A stretch of 64,000 nucleotides of DNA from M3007 sp044230315 (GTDB taxonomy: Bacteria > Bacteroidota > Bacteroidia > Chitinophagales > Saprospiraceae), in contig JBGARJ010000018.1 in the NCBI GenBank assembly GCA_044230315.1, forward strand, positions 40,331 to 104,330. Direction: 5' to 3'. The notes beneath the pieces are model-generated. The model had not been told where the DNA came from, made no database searches, and saw only the letters and a program-made list of their open reading frames with translations. Below, in pieces: positions 58,286-64,000 of the stretch. Positions within the stretch are counted from its first letter, which is position 1, and each line of letters starts with the position of its first letter. A program made the position numbers and the translations under genes.

Positions 58286-59005
58286 ATGAACTTCTTCCGT
58301 CAAAATCAAATGTTCCTCATCGCCGCGATCCTCACCGCCGCATTTCTGATCTCCTGCCGCAAAAACGCCGAAGACGCACTCGCCCTGGTGAGCGACGCCG
58401 AAGCAACCGAAATCATGGAAAATTCGGTTTCCGGACGCTCGGCAGGCGCCGCTATGACCACCGAAGATATGGCAACCCTGGCGGACGACTACTTCAACCT
58501 GTGCGGCGTAAGCGGCGACACGACCCTCCAACACAGCAATGCCGCCGGACCGGCTACCTGCTCCTCCACCTTCAATCTGACATGGCTGGTCAATTGCAAC
58601 AACCTCAATGTGCCGCAAAACGCCGTCATCACCATCAACGGAAACGGCACCTTCACCACCCAGCGCTGGGCGGGCAACAACGCTACGACCGGTTCCCTGA
58701 CCTTCACCGGGCTTAACCCGCAGGCCGTCGCATACCTTGTCAACGGCACACTCACACTCCAGGGCGATATCACCGGCAAGCTCCGCAAGATCGACCCCTC
58801 GCTCGCCTGCACGACGACGGTTACCATCACGGACCTCGCCATCCGGAAATCCGACCACCAGATCACCGGCGGCACCGGAACCGTGGTCATCGTTGCCACC
58901 AACGGCAAAGGCCAATCCCAAACCATTAACGGAAGCCTGGTCTTCAACGGCGACGGCACCGCTACGGCCACGGTGAACGGGCATACGCATACTTTTTCGC
59001 TGTAA
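58286..59005 (+). CDS. Lipoprotein of unknown function
   Basis: A 239-aa lipoprotein with Cys24 in FLISC (ATG 58286) and a roughly 50-residue charged linker (KNAEDALALVSDAEATEIM). A beta-rich domain follows with TCSSTFNLTWLVNCNNLNVPQ, ITINGNGTFTTQRW, TGSLTFTG, LVNGTLTLQGDITGK and a C-terminal GSLVFNGDGTATATVNGHTHTF. Repeated 'NG-x-hydrophobic' strands suggest a beta-sheet lattice or sandwich. I recognise no family. It is monocistronic, with a terminator at 59075-59115. Possible role: outer-membrane or periplasmic binding protein (inference). Confidence 0.75.
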   Translation: MNFFRQNQMFLIAAILTAAFLISCRKNAEDALALVSDAEATEIMENSVSGRSAGAAMTTEDMATLADDYFNLCGVSGDTTLQHSNAAGPATCSSTFNLTWLVNCNNLNVPQNAVITINGNGTFTTQRWAGNNATTGSLTFTGLNPQAVAYLVNGTLTLQGDITGKLRKIDPSLACTTTVTITDLAIRKSDHQITGGTGTVVIVATNGKGQSQTINGSLVFNGDGTATATVNGHTHTFSL

Positions 59006-59074
59006 ACGCACAACAACGCGGGTCCTTCGTACACACAAAGGACCTGCGTAAAACAACCGGGGTTCAATCACCCG

Positions 59075-59115
59075 CTGAAATGGCTCGCCCGGCATGGGTG
59101 AGCCTTTCAGTTTTT
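59075..59115 (+). terminator. Rho-independent terminator after 58286 gene
   Basis: Stem of GGCTCGCCC (59082-59090) with GGGTGAGCC (59096-59104), one G-U pair, extended by CTGAAA/TTTCAG, then five T residues (59111-59115). It overlaps the 3' end of the convergent gene. Confidence 0.75.
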
Positions 59116-60702
59116 ATATACCCAAATCGATACCGAACCATTCGACCCCGCTTCGAGCCGCAGCAGGTACATTCCCGACGGCAAATCGCCGGGCATGCGG
59201 AGCGTTGCATTGTTTTGGCCGGCCGGGCAATGGGTGGCCGGCAGCAGCGTTGCGAGCAACCGGCCTTCCGGTTCGAAGAGCCGAACCTGCACCTCGGCGC
59301 CGGCCGGAAGGGTATATTGCAAGGTGAAAGCGGAAGTGAGCGGATTGGGGTAACACCTGTAATCTGCGATGCCGCTGCCAGGGTTGTCCAGCACCCCCAC
59401 ATTCAAATCGTTGAGCAACCGGACCACCACCACGCCCAGGTCGCCGTTGCCGAGGTCGGTGGTGCCCGCCGCGACTATTTTTCCGTCGACCGACAAACCG
59501 AGTTGTTCCGCCCCGCCGAGGTAGCCCGCTATAGGTAAGAACACCATTCCGTTGTTTCCAAAACCGGAAGAATCCAGCGTTCCATTGGACAAATAGCGCA
59601 GTAGCAACAGTCTGTTGAAGGTACTGCCCGCCAATACGATCTTACCGTCGGACTGTATGGCCAGGTTGCTTACACCGGCCTGAAAAATGGGTATGTCGGG
59701 GTCAGGGATCACGGTTTTCACCAAACCCAGATCGCCAAAGCTGGCATCGCCCCTCCCGTCGGCATTCAACCGGAACAGCGCGATATAGGATGTGTAATCC
59801 CAGGGATAATCCACCCAGTCGATACACTCCGCCGCGCCCACAATTTGACCATTGGGCAGGACGCTGAAATTGGCGAGATTGTCGTGTTGCCAGGCGATCT
59901 GATACATGCAAAAGCCTGTTTCGGCAAAAGTGGAGTCGAACCTGCCGTCGGGCAACAGCCTGGCGAAAACCGTATGGGCAAACGGGGTGCCGGCATTCCA
60001 CCAATTGCCGCCCACGAAAATTTTTCCGTCTGGCAAAAGGGCAATCCGGCTGGCCGAAAGCCGTCCGCCGCTAAAAGCGGCTGTGACAACGCCCTGATTG
60101 CCAAATGCAGGATCCAACATCCCGTTCGGCAAGTAGCGCAGCACCATAAACCGGTAATCGAGCCCGCCTGCCACCAGTATTTTTCCATCGCTCTGTACAG
60201 TTACTGCATCTGCACCAACGAGGAACGAACCCAAGGTGGTGTACATGGTTCCGCCTGCGCCAAAGCTGAGATCCTGATCGCCATTCGTTTTGAAACGGGC
60301 GAGAAAAACCTGGGTTTCTCCGGTTTCCCAAATCCAGCGGCTCCCCACCGCTACGATCTTGCCATCCGCTTGTACCGCCAAGGCGTCGAGATGCGAATCC
60401 GGCGTAAACGCCGAAAAATACATCCCGTCGCCGCTGAAACTGTTGTCCAAGGTGCCATCCGGCATCAGGCGCATCAGCCCCGACAAGTCCATATATCCGG
60501 TACTGGAATCGGCGTAGACATTGGCACACAGGACGATCTTATTGTCGGGCAACAGGGCCATACCGCTCAAATGGTCTTCAGCAGGGCCGTAATTCAACAG
60601 GACAATCCCGTCTTGGCCGAATGTGGAATCCGGCCGGCCGGCGGTTTGCGCTGCGGCGGCCAGGGCAAAAAGCAAAAATATCGTCAAAAAAAGGTGTTTC
60701 AT
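59107..60702 (-). CDS. Delta-60-repeat T9SS secreted protein
   Basis: A 531-aa protein with a signal peptide ending LAAAAQ. About seven delta-60 repeats follow, alternating LxxDGKI(V/L)VAG and F(A/R)LxxDGxxDxSF motifs (about 20-430). A T9SS type A tail ends it (CYPNPLTSAFTLQYTLP ... GMYLLRLEAGS). The repeats form a propeller-like or open beta structure on the cell surface; function unknown. The ATG at 60702 directly follows GGAGGAGG, an unusually strong Shine-Dalgarno-like run for this phylum, though the zero spacing may make it ineffective. The in-frame TTG at 60720 is not preferred. Confidence 0.85.
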   Translation of the reverse strand: MKHLFLTIFLLFALAAAAQTAGRPDSTFGQDGIVLLNYGPAEDHLSGMALLPDNKIVLCANVYADSSTGYMDLSGLMRLMPDGTLDNSFSGDGMYFSAFTPDSHLDALAVQADGKIVAVGSRWIWETGETQVFLARFKTNGDQDLSFGAGGTMYTTLGSFLVGADAVTVQSDGKILVAGGLDYRFMVLRYLPNGMLDPAFGNQGVVTAAFSGGRLSASRIALLPDGKIFVGGNWWNAGTPFAHTVFARLLPDGRFDSTFAETGFCMYQIAWQHDNLANFSVLPNGQIVGAAECIDWVDYPWDYTSYIALFRLNADGRGDASFGDLGLVKTVIPDPDIPIFQAGVSNLAIQSDGKIVLAGSTFNRLLLLRYLSNGTLDSSGFGNNGMVFLPIAGYLGGAEQLGLSVDGKIVAAGTTDLGNGDLGVVVVRLLNDLNVGVLDNPGSGIADYRCYPNPLTSAFTLQYTLPAGAEVQVRLFEPEGRLLATLLPATHCPAGQNNATLRMPGDLPSGMYLLRLEAGSNGSVSIWVYKN

Positions 60703-61017
60703 CCTCCTCCATTTTTGCAAAAGCTAGCCCCTTTTGTTTTTGATTTTTAATGCGTCGGGTCAGATTTATGGGTGATCCTGGTAGCCGGCCATCAGGCCTG
60801 GAATCGATGGTAGACCGGTCCGGTGAATGCTGGTTTTCAGGAAAACACGCCAACCAGGATGGCCATACTGCGTTGTACGCCCGGGATGCCCGGCACGACT
60901 GCAAGGGGTTGCGTTGGCAATCTCCGGCAGGCGGGCTACCTTTGCCGCGAAGCAGGAGCGTGTTTATATTTCGCTCCGGCGCCGAATATTGAAACAGGCT
61001 CCAACATTTTTACCCGC
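60703..61017. other. Divergent intergenic region (delta-60 gene / tatD)
   Basis: A 315-bp gap containing the tatD promoter (60914-60944). The tatD frame is open upstream to 60823, but that stretch contains the promoter and is not signal-like or domain-like, so it is untranslated. No other feature recognised. Confidence 0.6.
60914..60944 (+). promoter_or_regulatory. Promoter of tatD
   Basis: TTGG (60914-60917), 19 nt, TACCTTTG (60937-60944) is a near-perfect Bacteroidota promoter. It identifies the ATG near 61018 as the start, with a leader of about 67 nt. Confidence 0.7.
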
Positions 61018-61806
61018 ATGATGCATACCCTCGTCGATACCCACGCGCACCTCTACTCCCGCAAGTTTGACCACGACCGCTCCGAAATGGTCCGCCGGGC
61101 CATCGCGGCCGGCGTCACCCGCATCTATCTGCCGAATATCGACTCGGGTTCGATCGAAGCCATGCTGGCCCTGGAAGCCGAGTTTCCCGAACATTGTTTC
61201 GCCATGATGGGCCTGCACCCGGGTTCCGTGCAACCCGATACCTACGAACAGGAACTGGCCGTGGCAGAGCAATGGCTGGGCCGGCGCAGCTGGGCCGGCG
61301 TGGGTGAAACGGGCATCGACCTCTATTGGGACAAAACCACGCTGCCCATCCAAAAGATCGCCTTCGCCCGGCAGATCGAATGGGCCAAAGACCTGAACCT
61401 GCCCATCATTATTCACTCGCGGGAAAGCAACGAAGAATGCCTCGAACTGGTTGCCGCCGCCCAGGACGGCCGCCTGCGCGGTATTTTCCACTGTTTCAGC
61501 GGCACGTCCGAACAAGCCCGGCGCATGACCGACCTGGGCTTCATGCTCGGCATCGGGGGCACGCTCACCTACCCGAAATCGGAACTGCCTGCGGTGCTCC
61601 GCGATGTGCCGCTGGAATACATCGTGCTGGAAACCGATGCGCCTTACCTGCCGCCGGTGCCGCATCGCGGCAAACGCAACGAAAGCGCCTATGTGTGCCT
61701 GGTGGCCGAAATGCTGTCGGAAGTAAAGGTGCTGCCCTTGGCCGAAATCGCCCGCACCACTACTGCCAATGCCCTGCGCATGTTCGGCGTGGCGGTGACC
61801 GCATGA
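61018..61806 (+). CDS. tatD: TatD-family metal-dependent deoxyribonuclease
   Basis: A 262-aa cytoplasmic TatD/YcfH hydrolase with a TIM-barrel and two metals. Metal ligands and signatures are visible: DTHAHL near the N-terminus, GVGETGID, IIIHSRESNEEC, GIFHCFSGT and VLETDAPYLPP. The length is standard. Two ATGs occur in tandem (61018 and 61021); either may be used. TatD enzymes degrade DNA in repair and turnover. It has its own promoter (60914-60944). Downstream lies the second inverted repeat element (61810-61953). Confidence 0.95.
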   Translation: MMHTLVDTHAHLYSRKFDHDRSEMVRRAIAAGVTRIYLPNIDSGSIEAMLALEAEFPEHCFAMMGLHPGSVQPDTYEQELAVAEQWLGRRSWAGVGETGIDLYWDKTTLPIQKIAFARQIEWAKDLNLPIIIHSRESNEECLELVAAAQDGRLRGIFHCFSGTSEQARRMTDLGFMLGIGGTLTYPKSELPAVLRDVPLEYIVLETDAPYLPPVPHRGKRNESAYVCLVAEMLSEVKVLPLAEIARTTTANALRMFGVAVTA

Positions 61807-61809
61807 CAT

Positions 61810-61953
61810 GGAATGCCCAATGCCCAGGCATGAATATCCAATGTCCAAGTATGCCATAAGGCAGGTCTGCATAAGTGAATCGAATCGCCCATCACGCGTG
61901 ATCTAAACACTTGGAAATTGGAAATTCCTTGTTGGACATTAGACATTCCCTTT
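61810..61953. repeat. Second inverted array of short degenerate repeats
   Basis: The left arm (about 61810-61855) has repeated CCAATGCCCA / CCAATGTCCA-like words. The right arm (about 61911-61953) has TTGGAAATTGGAAATTCC and TTGGACATTAGACATTCC, roughly complementary to the left. A roughly 55-bp centre includes AAGGCAGGTC. The design matches the 23521-23910 element but with a different repeat word. Confidence 0.65.
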
Positions 61954-61982
61954 TCCACGCGCTGTTAAATTTAGTTAACCCG

Positions 61983-62004
61983 TTAATCCTGCGTTAAGGT
62001 GCAA
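61983..62004 (+). promoter_or_regulatory. TTAA box upstream of the 62049 gene
   Basis: TTAATCCTGCG (61983) and TTAAGGTGCAA (61994), 11 bp apart. TTAATCCTGnnTTAAG is shared with 38035-38050. Further TTAA cores at 61965 and 61975 are out of exact phase. A weak -7 TTTCTTTG at 62025 is 31 bp past the last core, a spacing like that of the lactonase promoter. Confidence 0.45.
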
Positions 62005-62048
62005 AACCGCGCGGGAATGCCTGTTTTCTTTGCCAAAAAATCCGAGTT

Positions 62049-62390
62049 ATGAAAAAAGGTATTTTGCTCTTTTGTTTCCTGGCGCACAGCCTCTGGGCCG
62101 CCGCCCAACTTTATGTGGAAGGCAACCGCCTCGATGTGTCGAACACCAGCGCCTACCTCGAAGCCACGCCGCTGCGGCGCACCGACGGCTCCTACCACTT
62201 TCAGATCGATTACGGTCAGAAACCCAAACGCGATATCAAGCCCGGCGAATGCCTGACCGACGAAAAGGCCCGTCGCTTCGAGTTTCGCAGCACAGTCGAC
62301 GGCCTGAATTTTCTGTACGAAAATGGCTGGGAGGTGGTGACGGTGTATAATGTGGAAGACATGCGCCGCTACCTGCTCAAACGGCGCTGA
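62049..62390 (+). CDS. Small secreted protein of unknown function
   Basis: A 113-aa protein with a signal peptide ending SLWAAAQ and a compact domain ending DGLNFLYENGWEVVTVYNVEDMRRYLLKRR. The pattern 'L-N-x-(hydrophobic) ... GWE(L/V)V ... YLLK(R/K)' is common in short Bacteroidota secreted proteins that often lie near membrane or stress genes. There is no lipobox, so it is probably periplasmic. Function unknown. It follows a TTAA box and is convergent with the GH10 gene (9 bp between stops). Confidence 0.78.
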   Translation: MKKGILLFCFLAHSLWAAAQLYVEGNRLDVSNTSAYLEATPLRRTDGSYHFQIDYGQKPKRDIKPGECLTDEKARRFEFRSTVDGLNFLYENGWEVVTVYNVEDMRRYLLKRR

Positions 62391-62399
62391 TCATTCCCG

Positions 62400-64000
62400 C
62401 TACTGCACGGCTAGTTTCCGGGTGTGTACCCGCCCGTCCGGGCCTGTAATTTGCAAGAAATACAGGCCCGTTTTGTTGGGCGCGGTGCAGCGTATTTCCG
62501 CAGCCGCCGGTTGTTGTTCCGCCAACACCCGGCCTTCGGCCGAACACAGCCGCACCCAACGGGGTATAGCGCTGCATTGGACCTGCAACAAGGCGCCTGC
62601 TTGCACGGGATTTCGCAGAACAACGGTCCAGTCCGGCGAATCAACGGCTTTTACCCCCGTGAGCCCGCACGTGTAGCTCAGGTCCACATCGCCCGACAAT
62701 TGGATCGTATCCATGCGTGCGGGGAAGCCATCGCAGAAAACGGTGATCCTGTACTGGCCTTTGAACCCGCGCAGCGCCATGGTACCGTCGGTAGCGACAG
62801 GTTGTGTTTCATCGGTCCACCATTGGTGAAACAACAGATCGGCCACGGCCTGACCGGCTGGTTTTAGGGTCCAGTTCTGGGTAAAATAGGGCGCATGGCC
62901 GTTCCAGTGGGCGCCGTCCCAGAAGCCCCAACTCAGGAACCCGTCCACCGAAGGGTGGCTGAAGGCCATGGTCAGGAAATCGGCCGTAAAACGCGCGGCA
63001 AGGCTGTCATTGAGCAGTTCGCTGTAGTCGTATTCGGTGATTTTGGCCCGGCAACCAAAACTGGCGCTGAAGTCGTCGAGCGTCTGTTGTACCGTATACA
63101 GCGACACGAGCCCGGCGCCGATATGCCCCTGGAAGCCCAGACCGTCGACGGGCACGCCGGCGTCTTTGATCTCCCGGATGTATTGTTTGCAGCGCTCGTA
63201 CGTGGCATTACCCGGAGTATTGCCCTGGTCGATAGTGACGTAATCGTTCAGGTACACGGGCATGGCCGGGTCGGTGGTTTTGATTTTGCGGAGGATGTCC
63301 TGGTAAATTTCACGGCCGGTCACATACCCCGGCGCGCCCTGGAATGCATTGGCCAGATCCTGATTTGCGGTGATTTCATTGAGGGCGTCCCACTCTTCCA
63401 GTTGGCCGGCGAGACCCGGGTAAGTCAGCATTTCGTTGATCCGGTTGTCGATGCGGGTTTTGAGGTAAGCGCGGTTGAGTTGGTTGGCGGCCAGGTCGCT
63501 GGGCAGGTATTGCCAGCCGGGCCACACCATGTTGTGTCCCCGGATCGCAATGCCGTGCTGCCGGAGCCAGGCGGCGGCGTTTACCACCTCGGCGTGGGTG
63601 GCGGTCCATTGTTGTTCCCAGGCGTCCCATTTTAAGTCGTTTTCAAACACCACTTCGTTAAAACCGTGCCCCTTGCCATCGAAATCCAGTATTTTTTGCT
63701 GGTAGGTATTGTCCTGGTTGTGGTTGCCGGCGAGGCGGCTGGCTGTGACGGCCGACCCGAATTTGAACGCATGCCGGAGCATTTCCACGTGCACTATGGC
63801 GCCGGGATTGGGCGATCCGTCGGGTTGAAGCACCTGAATGTGGAGATTAGCTTTGCGGATTTGCTCGATCCGGGCGGCCGCTTCGGCCCGCCAGGGCGCG
63901 TCGGGGGCGGAGCCGGCGTAATCCTGGTTCAGTTGGAGGGGGAGTTGGCCGAGCGCAAAGGATTTGGCATAATTGCGCAGGGCGATGCCACCCACTTGAA
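62400..64000 (-). CDS. GH10 endo-beta-1,4-xylanase with T9SS tail (5'-truncated)
   Basis: The last 533 or so codons of a secreted GH10 xylanase; the N-terminus, including the signal and probably an N-terminal CBM, lies beyond the right edge. The GTG at 63995 is internal. The visible barrel opens near AAARIEQIRKANLHIQV and HAFKFGSAV. It has the acid/base Glu (codon 63375-63377) in WDALNEITAN, the nucleophile Glu (codon 63033-63035) in KITEYDYS, and GFLSWGFWDGAHWNG. The C-terminus is a short beta domain then a T9SS type A tail (GLYFLQITGPDGRVHTRKLAVQ). It hydrolyses xylan at the cell surface or in the medium. Confidence 0.93.
   Translation of the reverse strand, partial: QVGGIALRNYAKSFALGQLPLQLNQDYAGSAPDAPWRAEAAARIEQIRKANLHIQVLQPDGSPNPGAIVHVEMLRHAFKFGSAVTASRLAGNHNQDNTYQQKILDFDGKGHGFNEVVFENDLKWDAWEQQWTATHAEVVNAAAWLRQHGIAIRGHNMVWPGWQYLPSDLAANQLNRAYLKTRIDNRINEMLTYPGLAGQLEEWDALNEITANQDLANAFQGAPGYVTGREIYQDILRKIKTTDPAMPVYLNDYVTIDQGNTPGNATYERCKQYIREIKDAGVPVDGLGFQGHIGAGLVSLYTVQQTLDDFSASFGCRAKITEYDYSELLNDSLAARFTADFLTMAFSHPSVDGFLSWGFWDGAHWNGHAPYFTQNWTLKPAGQAVADLLFHQWWTDETQPVATDGTMALRGFKGQYRITVFCDGFPARMDTIQLSGDVDLSYTCGLTGVKAVDSPDWTVVLRNPVQAGALLQVQCSAIPRWVRLCSAEGRVLAEQQPAAAEIRCTAPNKTGLYFLQITGPDGRVHTRKLAVQ

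Noticed and set aside
59017..59048. 11-bp stem just after the 58286 gene as its terminator
   Set aside because: The stem is good but is followed by TAAAAC, not T residues. The hairpin at 59075-59115 with a T-run is the better terminator.
60823..61017. Upstream in-frame extension of tatD
   Set aside because: A near-perfect promoter (60914-60944) lies inside it, and TatD proteins begin with the D-T-H-A-H motif seen just after the ATG at 61018.
63994..63996. GTG near the right edge as the start of the GH10 gene
   Set aside because: The frame continues open to the window end, the GTG is preceded by coding-like sequence, and no signal peptide follows it although the protein has a T9SS tail and must be exported.

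Overview
The window comes from a GC-rich member of the Bacteroidota, most likely the Saprospiria/Saprospiraceae lineage. The evidence is a SusC/SusD pair, Bacteroidota-type promoters (TTTG or TTGG, about 19-20 nt, then TAnnTTTG) with few Shine-Dalgarno sequences, and nine proteins ending in a type IX secretion (T9SS) sorting domain. SprB-like repeats, CHRD, PKD and triple-tyrosine/LuxR proteins point the same way. No rRNA, tRNA, CRISPR array, transposase or phage gene was recognised. The lineage call is an inference from gene content.

Layout. 1-7799 (minus strand): a polysaccharide utilisation locus with a PKD surface lipoprotein, SusC, SusD and a GH30 glucanase cut by the left edge. It diverges from a membrane-tethered LuxR-type sensor-regulator (8009-10915), with an 11-bp-phased repeat array between them. 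11009-16014: a secreted protein of unknown function, a PD40 propeller protein, an aldo/keto reductase and a lipocalin-like lipoprotein. 16099-23520: a large haem/PA14/DUF1080 protein, a concentrative nucleoside transporter, then uridine kinase, an MFS carrier and a small membrane protein as an operon. 23521-23918: a large inverted array of short repeats. 23919-31711: aldose 1-epimerase, a T9SS adhesin, ribosomal protein L25/Ctc, a T9SS-tail-only protein, and a polyferredoxin with an FAD oxidoreductase.

31919-44218: an internally duplicated T9SS protein beside a TonB-dependent receptor, a lactonase-type propeller lipoprotein, a BNR-repeat lipoprotein with a small satellite protein sharing its C-terminal module, and a four-copy CHRD protein. 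44456-53450: two giant paralogous T9SS adhesins in tandem, followed by a LytS/LytTR two-component pair (53712-55449). 55627-59005: a cytochrome/copper-monooxygenase-like protein overlapping a sterol-desaturase-family gene, diverging from a lipoprotein of unknown function. 59107-64000: a delta-60-repeat T9SS protein, a TatD nuclease, a small secreted protein, and a GH10 xylanase whose N-terminus lies beyond the right edge.

How it fits together. Most of the window encodes the cell surface: capture and cleavage of glycans (GH30, GH10, SusCD, PKD, DUF1080), adhesion (T9SS giants), and nucleoside or sugar salvage (CNT, udk, aldose epimerase). The most notable non-coding signals are: (a) the CTACTGCA array between the regulator and the PUL; (b) a recurring 11-bp-phased TTAA box upstream of a TonB receptor, its partner adhesin, the lactonase, the BNR lipoprotein and a small secreted protein, suggesting an OmpR/PhoB-type regulon; and (c) two inverted arrays of short degenerate repeats that look like one family of intergenic element.
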